Of a stretch of 64,000 nt of DNA, positions 1 through 9,858 are shown piece after piece (positions within the stretch are counted from its first letter, which is position 1; each line of letters starts with the position of its first letter). The notes beneath the pieces were generated by a model. The model saw only the letters and a program-made list of their open reading frames with translations. It was not told where the DNA came from and made no database searches. Location of the stretch: positions 1-64,000 of the forward strand of contig JAUMWT010000004.1 in NCBI GenBank assembly GCA_030529505.1, in the 5' to 3' direction. Both the position numbers and the translations under genes were made by a program. Source of the stretch: Allobrachymonas sp. GTDB taxonomy: Bacteria > Pseudomonadota > Gammaproteobacteria > Burkholderiales > Burkholderiaceae_C.

Positions 1-67
1 CTTCAATCAATGATGTTGCTGCAGTTTAACCACCTTTCGTGACGGCATGATCTAGGAAGCAAACGCA

Positions 68-505
68 TCAAAGATGGTCATCTCTGAGCAGTTCAAGCAA
101 TGTCTTGTAGAGATCAAGGTGGCGTTGGTTGAAGCGAAACTCGCTCTCCTTGAGATGCAGCTCGAACTTGTCACGTCGCACGCCATGAAACTGCGCCAGT
201 CGATGTTTGGCATAGCTCCAGAAAGACTCGATGCCGTTGACGTGCCTGCAGCCTTTGACGAACTCGTTGTTGCCGTGATTGACCCGAAAGTGCTTGTCCA
301 AGCCCCAATCAACCAGCCCATCGTAACCTCGCCAGCCGTCGGTGTGGATGCTGCTGCTGGGGTCCACTTTGCCGCGGATGATGGCTTGCAGCGTGGCTTT
401 GGAGGCATCGGGGACGATCTCGGTGTAAACACAGTCACCGCGCTTGAGCAGGCCAAAGACGATGGTTTTGCCACCTGCTTTGCCAAATGGAGCGAAGTGG
501 ATGAT
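68..505 (-). pseudogene. IS1595-family transposase, 3' fragment
   Basis: Read on the minus strand, this frame gives the C-terminal catalytic half of an ISXO2/IS1595-type DDE transposase. Visible blocks are GKTIVFGLLKRGDCVYTEIV, HTDGWRGYDGL (catalytic Asp), VNHGNNEFV and HVNGIESFWSYAKHRLAQFHG, ending at a TGA at 68-70. The N-terminal zinc-binding part is missing: the frame closes at a stop (533-535) and similarity fades near position 500, where an IS5-type remnant begins on the other strand. I see no start codon in the right place, so this is a dead fragment. The exact 5' boundary is uncertain by a few tens of bases. Confidence 0.82.
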
Positions 506-539
506 GAGGGGGTGAGCCTGCTGGAGCAGGCTTTAAAAA

Positions 540-1069
540 AATCAGCTTGGCGCGACCCGAGACAAACAGGGGCGCAACGCATGCAGCACCTTCTTGATCG
601 GGACGCGCAGAGCGTGAAGAACACGGACACGGCGTCTCAAAAAGGCTATGACGCAGGCAAGAAAGTTTCTGGCATCAAGCGTCACATCGCGGTGGATACT
701 CAGGGCTTACCGCATGCCATCGCGGTGACAACAGCCAATGTGAGCGATCGTCAAGGGGCATTGCAAGCTTTGTGGCACAGTGCAAAGAGCTTGAGCCAAG
801 TCAAAGCGTTGTTGTGTGACAGTGGCTATGTGGGCAAGCCCTTTGCACAGGGCGTACAAACCATCCTTGGAGAGCACGTCAAGGTGCAGATAGCCAAGCG
901 CAGTGAGTTGCACAGGTTCAAGGTGATGCCCAAGCGCTGGATTGTTGAGCGCAGCTTTGCCTGGCTGGAGAAGAACAGAAGGCTGTGGAAGAACTGCGAG
1001 AGGCTTGTGAACACCAGCTTGCAGTTCATCCACCTCGCTTTCCTGGCTCTTGTCCTCAAAAGATCGTGA
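540..1069 (+). pseudogene. IS5-family transposase, 5'-truncated and frameshifted
   Basis: The plus-strand frame from about 602 to 1069 is the C-terminal part of an IS5-group transposase: DAQSVKNTDTASQKGYDAGK (first catalytic Asp), LLCDSGYVG (second Asp) and RWIVERSFAWLEKNRRLWKN (the Glu region), ending ALVLKRS. Just upstream, GRNACSTFLI is readable in a different frame (573-599), which implies a one-base deletion near 600. The 5' half of the gene is absent and the sequence runs straight into the IS1595 fragment. The stop codon lies inside the terminal inverted repeat at 1061-1077. An open frame from 74 to 1069 exists only because the antisense of the IS1595 fragment happens to be open, so it is not one gene. 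Confidence 0.85.
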
Positions 1070-1077
1070 ACAGGCTC
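1061..1077 (+). repeat. Right terminal inverted repeat of the IS5-type element
   Basis: AGATCGTGAACAGGCTC closes the IS5-type remnant and is followed by TAA, a TNA-type target typical of some IS5 subgroups. Its reverse complement, GAGCCTGTTCACGATCT, is identical to the first 17 bases of the extragenic repeat at 10565. The left end of the element is missing, so the pair cannot be confirmed here. Confidence 0.7.
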
Positions 1078-1344
1078 TAAGCCCCCAAAGAAATATGTAC
1101 AGGCTCTGGCATTCAGTCACGTTTTCTGCTGGCTTGGCTCAATGGGCTGGCGGCATAATGCCGCCACGTTTTTTTGACTGATTTGGGGACTGACTCTTAG
1201 GATTGGCACAGTTTTCTGTTTTTTCGCACTGCTTGTGAAACGCGCAGTGGCCTTGCTGTCAAGGTTGTTCATCACCACAGCGCCAGCCATTGAGGCAAGC
1301 CTTCAAGTTGAAGCCAGCCCCCGGTTTTATTCATCACGCACATC

Positions 1345-2694
1345 ATGAAGCAACAGTACTTTGGCACCGATGGCATTCGCGGCACCGTGGGCCAGCCGCC
1401 GCTCACGCCCGATTTCGTTCTGCAACTGGCCAATGCCGTTGGGCGGGTGCTTAAAAAAGACTGCCAGCAAGATGGCAAGCGACCGGCTGTGCTCATCGGC
1501 AAAGACACGCGTATTTCGGGCTATATGTTTGAAAGCGCGCTGGAATCGGGCTTCAACGCAGCTGGGGTGGACGTGGTGCTGCTCGGCCCCGTGCCCACGC
1601 CTGCGGTGGCCTACCTCACGCGGGCGCAGCGGGCCGCGCTGGGTGTGGTCATCAGCGCCAGCCACAACCCGTTTGGCGACAACGGCATCAAGTTCTTCAG
1701 CGCACAGGGCAACAAGCTGCCCGATGCCTGGGAGCTGGCCGTGGAAGCCGCCTTGCAAGAGCCGCTGGTATGCGTGCCTTCCGAGCAGTTGGGCAAAACC
1801 ACCCGCTTGCACGATGCCGATGGGCGCTACATCGAATTTTGCAAAAGCACCTTCAGCTCCAGCATGAGCCTGCATGGCTGCAAGATCGTGGTGGACGCCG
1901 CCCACGGCGCGGCTTACCAGATCGCGCCCGCGGTGTTTCATGAGCTGGGCGCCGAAATGGTAGCGCTGGGCTGCGATCCCGATGGGCTCAACATCAATCA
2001 AGGCGTGGGGGCCACCCACCCGCAGGCGCTGGTGGCTGCGGTGAAAGTGCATGATGCTGATTACGGCATTGCACTCGATGGCGATGCCGACCGTCTGTTG
2101 ATGGTGGATGGGCAGGGTCGCATCTTCAACGGCGATGAACTGGTGTACCTGCTCGCGCAAGACCGTTTGGCCCAAGGGCAGACCGTGCCCGGCGTAGCCG
2201 GCACCCTGATGAGCAATATGGGCATCGAAGCGGCGCTGGCGCGGCAAAACATCGAACTGGTGCGCGCCAAGGTGGGTGATCGCCACGTGCTCGAAGCCCT
2301 GCAACAGCGTGGTTGGCAGATCGGTGGCGAAAGCTCGGGCCACATTCTGGTGCTCGATAAACACTCCACGGGCGACGGCATCATCAGCGCCCTGCAAGTG
2401 CTGCAAGCCGTGGTGCGCAGCGGCCAAAGCATGGCCAAGATGCTGGCTGGCGCCGAGCTGTACCCGCAAACCATGATCAATGTGCGCCTGCCCGCAGGCA
2501 CTGATTGGCAGGCCCTGCCTGGGCTGCAAGCCGCCATTGCAGCGGCCGAGCAAGCCCTGGGCGCAGACGGCCGCGTGCTGATTCGCCCCAGCGGTACCGA
2601 GCCCGTGCTGCGCGTGATGGTTGAAGCGCGCGATGCAAAGCAATCCCAGCACTGGGCCGAGCAGATTGCACAGCAGGTGCCGTCTGTGGCTTGA
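1345..2694 (+). CDS. glmM: Phosphoglucosamine mutase GlmM
   Basis: Converts glucosamine-6-phosphate to glucosamine-1-phosphate in the cytoplasm, feeding UDP-GlcNAc for peptidoglycan and LPS. At 449 aa it is full length for the family. It begins [16 protein letters not shown] and shows the phosphoserine loop [16 protein letters not shown], the Mg-binding loop DGDADR, the sugar-specificity loop GGESSGH and the phosphate-binding motif [15 protein letters not shown]. In many beta- and gammaproteobacteria glmM follows ftsH-folP. Here the upstream neighbour is IS debris, so the rest of that operon was either separated from it or lies left of the window. No strong promoter is obvious in the 275 bp between the IS remnant and the start. 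Confidence 0.97.
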   Translation: MKQQYFGTDGIRGTVGQPPLTPDFVLQLANAVGRVLKKDCQQDGKRPAVLIGKDTRISGYMFESALESGFNAAGVDVVLLGPVPTPAVAYLTRAQRAALGVVISASHNPFGDNGIKFFSAQGNKLPDAWELAVEAALQEPLVCVPSEQLGKTTRLHDADGRYIEFCKSTFSSSMSLHGCKIVVDAAHGAAYQIAPAVFHELGAEMVALGCDPDGLNINQGVGATHPQALVAAVKVHDADYGIALDGDADRLLMVDGQGRIFNGDELVYLLAQDRLAQGQTVPGVAGTLMSNMGIEAALARQNIELVRAKVGDRHVLEALQQRGWQIGGESSGHILVLDKHSTGDGIISALQVLQAVVRSGQSMAKMLAGAELYPQTMINVRLPAGTDWQALPGLQAAIAAAEQALGADGRVLIRPSGTEPVLRVMVEARDAKQSQHWAEQIAQQVPSVA

Positions 2695-2826
2695 GGCATT
2701 TAGCTTGCGCGGGGGACTGGCGGGTTGGTGCTTGCTTGGAGAGCGTGCCAATCTGTTCTTGATGCCAGTCGTCAAGCCGGGGTGTCGGGCCAGGTTCTGA
2801 TGGGTGATGCCCTCACCAGCGCCATA

Positions 2827-2998
2827 GACGCTGTTCACAATCGCCTCATGGGCGCTTGAAAATGGACGCGGGCTGTCTGCTGCGTTGCAAACCTTGTCCG
2901 TGGCACGTGCTGTGCACTGCGCCATCTACTTGGATGGGAGCTTTGCAGCCCAGCCCGCTCACTATCCCATCGCCTCATATTGAGTTTTGAACAGGTTC
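2827..2998 (-). repeat. Family 1 extragenic repeat (MITE-like), copy 1
   Basis: A 172 bp element fills most of the 341 bp gap between glmM and the next gene. The left end GACGCTGTTCACAATCGCC and the right end TTTTGAACAGGTTC are imperfect inverted repeats. The interior shares blocks such as GGGCGCTTGAAAATGGA and TGCTGCGTTGCAAA with the reverse complement of the copy at 61479. It is placed on minus because it runs opposite to the copies at 10565 and 61479. It ends 37 bp before the start of the gene at 3036. Any target duplication has decayed (ATA versus TTG). Confidence 0.75.
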
Positions 2999-3035
2999 TT
3001 GGCCGCATCAACGACTCTGCCAGCAAAGGTCGCCC

Positions 3036-3719
3036 ATGCCTACCATCTTTTTCTACTTCGACTTTGCTTCGCCCATCGCCTACGTGATGTTTCATCGCCT
3101 GCCGCATGTGCTGGCGGGCTTGGCTTGGCAGTTGCATTACCGACCCGTGTTGCAAGCGGCCCTGCGGGTTGCCGAACAAGGGCAGGGCGCTGCCGGGCTG
3201 GCGGCAGCGATTCATCAGCCAGCAAAGCCGCCTGATGATGCACAAGCCTTGGCGATGCGTGCGGGCTTGCCTTTTCGCTGGCCGGTGAATCTGGCTTTTC
3301 AATCTGGGCCCTGGCTGCGCATGGCACTGGCCAGCAGCGTGCATGGGCAGCCCAGCCGGCAAGTGTGCGAAACCCTGCTCAATGCCATTTGGCAGAGCGG
3401 GCAAGACCCGGACGATCCCACCGTGCAGCAACGAGCCTGGCAGGAAGCGACGGCGCTGTTGCCATCGGTGCGCGATTGGCATCAGCCTGCCGTGGCGCAA
3501 GCGTTGGTTGAAGAACTGGCCGACATCGCGCAGGCCGCGCGGCAACAGGGCGCATGGCAACAAAGTGCATGGGCCGTGCCCAGTTGCGTGCTGCTGCCAG
3601 ATGATGCAAGCCGCGAGTCGCCACAGGTTTTTGCCGGGGTGGAGGGCTTGCCCTTGCTGCGCGAGGCAGTACGTGCCCGGCAAGGTTTTGCCGTTGATGC
3701 GTCGGGTGCAAACGCTTGA
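3036..3719 (+). CDS. DsbA-family / 2-hydroxychromene-2-carboxylate isomerase-like protein
   Basis: A 227 aa protein of the DSBA-like thioredoxin fold, kappa-class GST/HCCA isomerase branch. It opens with MPTIFFYFDFASPIAYVMFH, the typical first strand with the F-D-F-x-SP-Y motif. There is no CxxC, which fits the isomerase/GST branch rather than an oxidoreductase. A central helical insertion follows, then the cis-Pro region AWAVPSCVLLPDD and a C-terminal thioredoxin-like end. Members may use glutathione, in naphthalene degradation or in unknown roles; the substrate here cannot be inferred. dtd follows 33 bp downstream on the same strand, so the two are probably cotranscribed. The family-1 repeat just upstream occupies the likely promoter region. 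Confidence 0.8.
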   Translation: MPTIFFYFDFASPIAYVMFHRLPHVLAGLAWQLHYRPVLQAALRVAEQGQGAAGLAAAIHQPAKPPDDAQALAMRAGLPFRWPVNLAFQSGPWLRMALASSVHGQPSRQVCETLLNAIWQSGQDPDDPTVQQRAWQEATALLPSVRDWHQPAVAQALVEELADIAQAARQQGAWQQSAWAVPSCVLLPDDASRESPQVFAGVEGLPLLREAVRARQGFAVDASGANA

Positions 3720-3752
3720 AAGAAAAGGGCGGGAAACAGCAAAGGAGCTCGA

Positions 3753-4205
3753 ATGAAAGCCGTATTGCAGCGCGTGCGCTGGGCCCGTGTGGCTGTTGAA
3801 GGGCAGCAGGTGGGGGCCATCGGGCAGGGCCTGCTGGCCTTGGTGTGTGCCGAGCCGCAGGACACGCCCGAGGTGGCCGACAAGCTGCTGGCCAAAATGC
3901 TCAAGCTGCGCATCTTCAGCGACGAGCAGGGCAAGATGAACCGCAGCTTGCAGGATGTAGACGGACAGGGCCAGGCCGGGGGCCTGCTGCTGGTGAGCCA
4001 GTTCACGCTGGCGGCCGATTGCAGCGGTGGCAACCGGCCCAGCTTCACCGGCGCTGCTCCGGCTGCGCAAGGTGAAGCCTTGTTCAATCATTTGCTGGAG
4101 CGGGCGCGCGCCGTGCATGCGCCGGTGGCATCAGGCATTTTCGGAGCAGACATGCAGATCGAACTGCTCAACGATGGCCCGGTCACCATCTGTTTGCAGA
4201 TGTAG
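3753..4205 (+). CDS. dtd: D-aminoacyl-tRNA deacylase
   Basis: Removes D-amino acids (and glycine mischarged on tRNA-Ala) from tRNA, a chiral proofreading step. At 150 aa it is full length. It begins MKAVLQRVRWARVAVEG. The active-site strand LLVSQFTLAAD and the cross-subunit Gly-cisPro motif in LNDGPVTICLQM are both present and are diagnostic of the DTD homodimer. AAGGAGCTCG precedes the ATG and provides a good ribosome binding site. It follows the DsbA-like gene closely. Confidence 0.96.
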   Translation: MKAVLQRVRWARVAVEGQQVGAIGQGLLALVCAEPQDTPEVADKLLAKMLKLRIFSDEQGKMNRSLQDVDGQGQAGGLLLVSQFTLAADCSGGNRPSFTGAAPAAQGEALFNHLLERARAVHAPVASGIFGADMQIELLNDGPVTICLQM

Positions 4206-4239
4206 ATGAGAGGAATACGGGCGCTGGGGCCTGTGGGTG

Positions 4240-4420
4240 GCTCTTTTTTTCCATAAGTGGTTTCCCATTGGGCAGCGCGAGGAATGCGATGCCAGACATG
4301 GCCAAGTACACGGAAGGCCAGCAATGCATGGCCCGTGCCATGGATGATTGGCAAGGCTGCAGGCCGGCTCCTCCAGGAGTCAAACCACGATCCAAGCGCG
4401 CATGAGGAGAGCCTGAGCAG
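4240..4420 (+). repeat. Probable decayed family 1 repeat
   Basis: Part of the 380 bp gap between dtd and the FmdB gene resembles family 1 in the orientation of the copy at 61479. TGCATGGCCCGTGCCATGGA, ATGATTGGCAAGGCTGCA, and TCCAAGCGCGCATGAGGAGA followed by GCCTGAGCAGGC line up in order with the intact copy. The ends are too eroded to define, so the limits are approximate and the call is tentative. Confidence 0.4.
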
Positions 4421-4481
4421 GCACAGGTATTGGGCGGCTTGGCAGCCCAACCCTTGGGCAGCACGCGGGCAAACGCCCTCA

Positions 4482-4487
4482 TATAAT
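4482..4487 (+). promoter_or_regulatory. Candidate -10 box for the fmdB-DUF502-aspS run
   Basis: TATAAT is a perfect -10 hexamer about 100 bp before the FmdB start, after a small GGGC-AAAC-GCCC hairpin. No convincing -35 is found at 16-18 bp spacing; TTGGGC lies 22 bp upstream. If used, it gives a U-rich leader of roughly 90 nt. Confidence 0.4.
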
Positions 4488-4585
4488 GTGCGGCTCGCTG
4501 GTGCTGGGTGCTTGCCGCAAGGCAAAAGCAGATCCCGTCCGGCTTTTTTCTTGGGTTTTTCCTTTTTCGCTCTTCGGGTTTGTTC

Positions 4586-4846
4586 ATGCCTATTTACGCC
4601 TACCAATGCGCTGCTTGCGGCCATACGCAAGACGTACTGCAAAAACTCAGCGACACGCCTTTGACCCGGTGCCCGGCCTGCGAAACGGAAAATTTCGGCA
4701 AGCAGGTGACTGCGGCAGGCTTTCAGCTCAAGGGCTCGGGCTGGTACGAAACGGATTTCAAAAACGGCCCGGCCTGCGCGGCGGGCAACAAGGCAGCAGC
4801 CAGCAAGCCCGAAACCTGCTCGGGCTGCCCGGCAGCCCAGGCTTGA
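4586..4846 (+). CDS. FmdB-family zinc-ribbon protein
   Basis: A small 86 aa protein starting MPIYAYQCAACGHTQDVLQK. Two CxxC pairs (CAAC near residues 8-11 and CPAC about 20 residues later) form the zinc ribbon of the FmdB/CxxC_CXXC_SSSS regulatory-protein family. The tail is Lys/Ala/Cys-rich, ending ETCSGCPAAQA. The start at 4586 is chosen because the family begins MPIYxYxC; longer upstream frames are not conserved. In Burkholderiales this gene commonly sits directly before DUF502 and aspS, as here. The biochemical function is unknown. Confidence 0.88.
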   Translation: MPIYAYQCAACGHTQDVLQKLSDTPLTRCPACETENFGKQVTAAGFQLKGSGWYETDFKNGPACAAGNKAAASKPETCSGCPAAQA

Positions 4847-4918
4847 AGCGGGCTGGCAGACATCCCATTGCGCTCTGACAATCAATCCAGGCTCTGAACC
4901 CGGCTTCGAATCGGCATC

Positions 4919-5593
4919 ATGCTCAAGAACCGCTTCCAACGCTACTTTCTCACCGGTGTGCTCACTTGGCTGCCGCTGGTGATCACCGTGTGGGTGCTGA
5001 TCTGGCTGATGCGCCTGATCGACAGCGTGTTTGCCCACATCGTGAAGCAGTTGGCGCGCGTGGTGCCGCCCATTGAAACCTTCAGCAACTGGGTGCAGGG
5101 CATCCCCGGCATCGGCGTGCTCACGCTGGGCACCATCATTCTGCTCACCGGCCTGCTGGTGACCCATATCGTGGGCCAGTGGTGGGTGCGGCAGCTTGAT
5201 CGCGTGTTCGACCGCATTCCGGTTTTTCGCAGCATTTACAGCAGCGTGCGGCAGGTGTCCGACACCCTGTTTGCCGATAATGGCAAGGCTTTTTCCAAAG
5301 CCCTGCTGGTGGAATACCCGCGCCGCGGCTGCTGGTCGATCGGTTTGCTCACGGGCTCGGCCACCGGTGAATTCACCGAGCACTTGCAGGGCGAGCACAT
5401 CAGCGTATTCATTCCCACAACGCCCAACCCCATCTCGGGCTTCATCCTGATCTTGCCGCGCACCGAGGTGGTGGAATTGCGCATGACGGTGGATGAGGCC
5501 CTGAAATACATCATTTCGATGGGCGTGGTGGTGCCCGGCGAAGCGGCCGAGCAGGCCCGGGAGCAGGGCACCTTGCCACCGCCAGCCGCCTGA
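4919..5593 (+). CDS. DUF502 family membrane protein
   Basis: A 224 aa inner-membrane protein. Two N-terminal transmembrane helices are visible (about residues 9-30, [20 protein letters not shown], and about 60-85, [17 protein letters not shown]). A soluble domain follows with the family-typical segments [12 protein letters not shown] and [22 protein letters not shown]502 proteins are widespread; relatives in plants are linked to protein trafficking, but the bacterial role is not established. The gene lies between fmdB and aspS, 89 bp before the aspS start, and is probably part of one transcription unit. Confidence 0.9.
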   Translation: MLKNRFQRYFLTGVLTWLPLVITVWVLIWLMRLIDSVFAHIVKQLARVVPPIETFSNWVQGIPGIGVLTLGTIILLTGLLVTHIVGQWWVRQLDRVFDRIPVFRSIYSSVRQVSDTLFADNGKAFSKALLVEYPRRGCWSIGLLTGSATGEFTEHLQGEHISVFIPTTPNPISGFILILPRTEVVELRMTVDEALKYIISMGVVVPGEAAEQAREQGTLPPPAA

Positions 5594-5682
5594 ATGCTTG
5601 CAGCCGGAATGGCGGTGGCTTGGTTTTTTCTTTTTTTATTGCTTGTGTCATGCGCTGCATTGCGCAGAAAGAACGATTCAAG

Positions 5683-7506
5683 ATGTCTATGCGATCTTTG
5701 TATTGTGGTCAGGTCACCGAGGCCCTGCTGGGCCAAACCGTCACCCTGTGCGGCTGGGTCAACCGCCGGCGCGACCACGGCGGCGTGATCTTCGTTGACC
5801 TGCGCGACCGCGAAGGCTACGTGCAAGTGGTCTGCGACCCCGACCGCCCCGAGATGTTCAAGACCGCCGAGGATCTGCGCAACGAGTTCTGCGTGCAAGT
5901 CACCGGCCTGGTGCGCGCGCGGCCCGAAGGCACCACCAATGACGCCATTGCCACCGGCAAGATCGAGGTGCTGTGCCACGAGTTGAATGTGCTCAATCCC
6001 TCGATCACGCCGGCCTTTCAGCTGGATGACGACAACCTCTCCGAAACCACGCGTCTCACGCACCGCGTGCTCGACCTGCGCCGCCCGCAGATGCAGCGCA
6101 ACCTCATGCTGCGCTACAAGGTGGCGATGGCCGTGCGCAAGTTTCTGGACGAGCAGGGCTTCATCGACATTGAAACGCCCATGCTCACCAAGAGCACGCC
6201 CGAGGGCGCGCGTGACTACCTGGTGCCTAGCCGCGTGCACGACGGCCACTTCTTCGCGCTGCCGCAGTCGCCGCAGCTCTTCAAGCAGCTGTTGATGGTG
6301 GCGGGGTTTGATCGCTACTACCAGATCACCAAATGCTTCCGCGACGAAGACTTGCGCGCCGACCGCCAGCCCGAATTCACGCAGATCGACATTGAAACCT
6401 CGTTCCTGGGCGAGCAGGAAATCCGTGACCTCTTCCAGCGCATGATTGCGCACGTCTTCCAGCAAACGCTGGGTGTGGATTTTGGCGAGTTCCCGGTCAT
6501 GCCTTATGCCGAGGCGATGGCGCGCTTTGGCTCGGACAAGCCCGACCTGCGCGTCAAGCTCGAATTCACCGAGCTGACCGACGTGATGAAGGACGTGGAC
6601 TTCAAGGTCTTCAGCGGCCCGGCCACCACGCCGGGCGGGCGCGTGGTGGCCCTGCGCGTGCCCGGCGGCGGCGAAATCAGCCGTGGCGAGATCGACCAGT
6701 ACACCGAGTTCGTCAAGATCTACGGCGCCAAGGGCCTGGCCTGGATCAAGGTCAACGACGTGGCCGCCGGCCGCGAAGGCCTGCAGTCGCCCATCGTCAA
6801 GAACCTGCACGATACGGCTCTGGCCGAAATCCTCAAGCGCAGCGGCGCGCAAAACGGCGACATCCTCTTCTTCGGCGCCGACAAGGCCAAGGTGGTGAAC
6901 GACGCCATCGGCGCGCTGCGCCTGAAGATCGGGCACAGCGAGTTCGGCAAGCAGCACGGCTTGTTTGAAGATCGCTGGGCGCCGCTGTGGGTGGTGGACT
7001 TTCCCATGTTCGAGTACGACGAGGACGAGAACCGCTGGAACGCCATGCACCACCCCTTCACCAGCCCGAAGGACGGCCACGAAGACCGCATGGACAGCGA
7101 CCCCGGCCAGTGCGTGGCCAAGGCCTACGACATGGTGCTCAACGGCTGGGAGCTGGGCGGCGGCTCGGTGCGTATCCACCGCGCCGAAGTGCAGGCCAAG
7201 GTGTTCGCCGCGCTCAAGATCGGCCCCGAGGAGCAGCGCGAGAAGTTCGGCTTCCTGCTCGATGCGCTGCAATACGGCGCGCCCCCGCACGGCGGCCTGG
7301 CCTTCGGGCTGGACCGCCTGGTCACGCTCATGACCAAGGCCGAATCCATCCGCGACGTGATCGCCTTCCCCAAAACGCAGCGCGCGCAGTGCCTGCTCAC
7401 GCAAGCGCCCAGCACGGTGGACGAGAAGCAGTTGCGCGAGCTGCACATCCGCCTGCGCAACCCGCTGCCGGCCGAAAAGCCGGTGGACAAAGCGGCCAGT
7501 GCATGA
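5683..7506 (+). CDS. aspS: Aspartyl-tRNA synthetase
   Basis: Charges tRNA-Asp with aspartate; a class II synthetase of 607 aa, the full bacterial length. The N-terminal OB-fold anticodon domain begins [20 protein letters not shown]. Motif 2 appears as [19 protein letters not shown] and motif 3 as [13 protein letters not shown]; the GAD insertion domain lies between them. The start at 5683 is preferred to the upstream in-frame ATG at 5650 because the family begins MRxxxCG. The last codon overlaps the ATG of the next gene (ATGA). Discriminating versus non-discriminating specificity cannot be decided here. Confidence 0.97.
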   Translation: MSMRSLYCGQVTEALLGQTVTLCGWVNRRRDHGGVIFVDLRDREGYVQVVCDPDRPEMFKTAEDLRNEFCVQVTGLVRARPEGTTNDAIATGKIEVLCHELNVLNPSITPAFQLDDDNLSETTRLTHRVLDLRRPQMQRNLMLRYKVAMAVRKFLDEQGFIDIETPMLTKSTPEGARDYLVPSRVHDGHFFALPQSPQLFKQLLMVAGFDRYYQITKCFRDEDLRADRQPEFTQIDIETSFLGEQEIRDLFQRMIAHVFQQTLGVDFGEFPVMPYAEAMARFGSDKPDLRVKLEFTELTDVMKDVDFKVFSGPATTPGGRVVALRVPGGGEISRGEIDQYTEFVKIYGAKGLAWIKVNDVAAGREGLQSPIVKNLHDTALAEILKRSGAQNGDILFFGADKAKVVNDAIGALRLKIGHSEFGKQHGLFEDRWAPLWVVDFPMFEYDEDENRWNAMHHPFTSPKDGHEDRMDSDPGQCVAKAYDMVLNGWELGGGSVRIHRAEVQAKVFAALKIGPEEQREKFGFLLDALQYGAPPHGGLAFGLDRLVTLMTKAESIRDVIAFPKTQRAQCLLTQAPSTVDEKQLRELHIRLRNPLPAEKPVDKAASA

Positions 7507-8360
7507 GCATGGCTGATGCGCGCGGGCTGCCAGTTCAGCCGGATCAGGGGCAGCTGCAGTCTCTTGATGCGGGCGAGCAATGGCCCGCCAAGCCGCGTGC
7601 AGATACCTTGCGGGTGGTGACCTACAACATCCACAAGGGCGTGCAAGGCGTGTGGCCCACGCATCGGCTCGAAATCCACAATCTGCAACAAGCCATCGCC
7701 CAGTTGCAGGCAGATGTGGTCTGCCTGCAAGAGGTGCGCAAACTCAACCGCAAGGCCGAGCAGCAATTTGCCAACTGGCCGCGCCAGCCGCAGGCGGAAT
7801 ACCTGGCGCCGCCGGGCTACCAGTCCGTTTACATCAGCAATGCCATCACCGCGCATGGCGAGCACGGCAATGCGCTGCTTTCGCGCTGGCCGGTGGTGCA
7901 GCATCAGCATCAGGACATTTCCGATCACCGCTTCGAGCAGCGCGGCTTGCTGCATTCCGTGATCGATGTGCGCGGGCGGCACGTGCACGTCATCGTCGTG
8001 CATCTGGGCCTGATCGCCGCGAGTCGCGTGCGCCAGGTGCAAAGCTTGCGGCACTTCATCGATCGCGAAGTGCCCGCCGATGCGCCGCTTTTGGTGGCGG
8101 GCGATTTTAACGACTGGAGCCAGAAGCTGCAAGGCATGATGGCCGAACACGGCCTGCACAATGCCGCTGGCGTGCCCGGCTGCCTGACCTACCCGGCGCG
8201 CCTGCCCTTGACGCAACTCGATCACGTCTATGCGCGCGGGCTGGAGCGGGTGCGCCAATTCGTGCCGCAAAAAGAACACCTGGCCGGGCATATGGGCGTG
8301 CGCAATTGGGCGCGCCTGTCCGATCATTTGCCCTTGGTGGCAGAGTTTTCCCTGTCCTGA
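7503..8360 (+). CDS. Endonuclease/exonuclease/phosphatase (EEP) family protein
   Basis: A 285 aa metal-dependent hydrolase of the DNase I-like EEP superfamily. Ordered catalytic motifs are [12 protein letters not shown] (Asn), [13 protein letters not shown] (metal-binding Glu), [36 protein letters not shown] (Asp/Asn), LDHVYARG and [11 protein letters not shown] (Asp-His). The start ATG overlaps the aspS stop by 4 nt, indicating translational coupling. In related genomes this gene lies after aspS and before a phospholipase D-like cardiolipin synthase, so a phospholipid or nucleotide substrate is possible; here folE follows instead. The substrate is unknown. Confidence 0.88.
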   Translation: MSMADARGLPVQPDQGQLQSLDAGEQWPAKPRADTLRVVTYNIHKGVQGVWPTHRLEIHNLQQAIAQLQADVVCLQEVRKLNRKAEQQFANWPRQPQAEYLAPPGYQSVYISNAITAHGEHGNALLSRWPVVQHQHQDISDHRFEQRGLLHSVIDVRGRHVHVIVVHLGLIAASRVRQVQSLRHFIDREVPADAPLLVAGDFNDWSQKLQGMMAEHGLHNAAGVPGCLTYPARLPLTQLDHVYARGLERVRQFVPQKEHLAGHMGVRNWARLSDHLPLVAEFSLS

Positions 8361-8460
8361 TTGGCGATTGGATGCCATCAGGTCTTGCGCCGCTTTCTCT
8401 GTATGAGTGGCGCGCACTTGGCGGGCATGATGCCCATGAAGCCCACGCCTGACGAGCCTT

Positions 8461-9198
8461 ATGAACAACGAGCAACCGCAACAAGCCACATCCCAGCCAT
8501 CGCATGAGCAGGCCAGCCTGCCAGTCTCCGTCAAGATCCGCGAACGCTTGCTGGCCGCGCGCAAGCGCTTTCACGCCAACGACAACATCGCCGACTTTTT
8601 GCAGCCCGGCGAGCTGGAAGCCTTGCTGGACGAAGTCACCGGCAAGATGCAGGGCGTGCTCGACAGCCTGGTCATCGATACGGCCAACGACCACAACACG
8701 CAGGATACGGCGCGGCGTGCCGCCAAGATGTACATCAAGGAAGTGTTTGCGGGCCGCTACACGCAGCAGCCGCAAGTCACCGAATTTCCCAACGCCGAGG
8801 CGCTCAATGAACTGATGCTGGTGGGCCCCATCACTGTGCGCAGCGCCTGCTCGCATCACCTGTGCCCTGTCATCGGCAAGCTGTGGATCGGCATCTTGCC
8901 CAACAAGCAAACCAATGTGATCGGCTTGTCGAAGTACGCGCGCCTGGCCGAATGGGTCATGGGCCGTCCGCAAATCCAGGAAGAAGCCGTGGTGCAACTG
9001 GCCGATCTGATCCAGCAAAAAACACGGCCCGACGGGCTGGCGCTGGTCATGCACGCCACGCACTATTGCATGGCCTGGCGTGGCGTCAAGGACATGGACA
9101 GCCGCATGACCAACTCCATCATGCGTGGCGCTTTCTTGCGCAACAGCGATCTGCGCCGGGAGTTTTTATCCTTGATTGCCCTGAAAGATTCTGCTTGA
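8461..9198 (+). CDS. folE: GTP cyclohydrolase I
   Basis: Opens the imidazole ring of GTP to give dihydroneopterin triphosphate, the first step of folate (and pterin) synthesis. The protein is 245 aa. Zinc ligands and active site are seen in VRSACSHHLCPVIGKLWIG and in THYCMAWRGVKD; the family motif CxHH is CSHH here. The segment NVIGLSKYARLAEWVMGRPQ is typical. The N-terminus is Gln-rich and variable. The gene is about 100 bp after the EEP gene and may be cotranscribed with it. Confidence 0.95.
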   Translation: MNNEQPQQATSQPSHEQASLPVSVKIRERLLAARKRFHANDNIADFLQPGELEALLDEVTGKMQGVLDSLVIDTANDHNTQDTARRAAKMYIKEVFAGRYTQQPQVTEFPNAEALNELMLVGPITVRSACSHHLCPVIGKLWIGILPNKQTNVIGLSKYARLAEWVMGRPQIQEEAVVQLADLIQQKTRPDGLALVMHATHYCMAWRGVKDMDSRMTNSIMRGAFLRNSDLRREFLSLIALKDSA

Positions 9199-9474
9199 AC
9201 GCTGGTGCCACAGCTTGCAGCCCGCCCTTGTTGCGCTTTGCTCTGCTGTGCTGGCAAGCTCCGTTTGCATGCAGGCGCAGGCAGGGCTTTGGATATGATG
9301 TAAGACCTCGTTGCGCTTGTTGCAAAGGGCGCTTTTCCCATCCATAATTCCAGCCATGCCGTTGGCCGCAGTGCATTGCGCGGGGCCGATGTTTCACCCC
9401 ATGCCCAATGGGCTGGCAGCCCTGCGAGGCAGGCCTGCCCCCATTGCGCAAACAACTTTCACGAAGGCCGCACC

Positions 9475-9858
9475 ATGATTTACGCCTTGCTCAAGGCCGC
9501 TGTTTTCAAGCCCCGCCTGCTGGCAGCGCATCTGCACAACTATGGCGAATTCATCCGCAGCGAAATGCACGGCACGGCGCGGCAATGGGCCGTCAAGGCC
9601 GTGGCATTTGCCGTATTTGGCATCGGTATGCTGGCGTTCCTGATCCTGGGCGGCGTGGCCGCCATGATCGGCGTGATGCAGGGCCAATACCATTGGGTCC
9701 TGCTGGCCGTGCCAGCACTGCCCTTGGGGCTGGCCTTGGTCGCTCTGCTCATTGCCTTGCGCAGAACGGCAGGGAGCGGCGTGCACAACATCAAACAGCA
9801 ATTGGCAGCTGATATACAGGCTTTGAATGGCCCAGCAGGCAAAAATCATGAGCACTGA
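9475..9858 (+). CDS. Phage-holin-3_6-like (putative holin superfamily) membrane protein
   Basis: A 127 aa protein with two hydrophobic helices (about residues 42-68, VKAVAFAVFGIGMLAFLILG onward, and 73-93, WVLLAVPALPLGLALVALLI) flanked by amphipathic ends. This layout matches the DUF/Phage_holin_3_6 family, which in Burkholderiales sits beside stress-related ElaB/DUF883-type genes rather than in prophages. No phage genes are nearby, so a lysis role is unlikely. The start at 9475 follows ACGAAGGCCGCACC. The stop overlaps the next gene's start by 11 nt, indicating coupling. Confidence 0.7.
   Translation: MIYALLKAAVFKPRLLAAHLHNYGEFIRSEMHGTARQWAVKAVAFAVFGIGMLAFLILGGVAAMIGVMQGQYHWVLLAVPALPLGLALVALLIALRRTAGSGVHNIKQQLAADIQALNGPAGKNHEH

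Noticed and set aside
74..1069. 331 aa plus-strand open frame
   Set aside because: It joins the antisense of an IS1595 fragment to an IS5 fragment; only the second half has protein homology.
5236..7446. 736 aa minus-strand open frame opposite aspS and DUF502
   Set aside because: It is the mirror of well-recognised genes, caused by GC-rich codon bias; the composition is His/Ala/Val-rich and no family fits.
9475..9858. Holin-like protein as evidence of a prophage
   Set aside because: There are no phage structural, lysis or integrase genes nearby; the family is common in non-phage loci.
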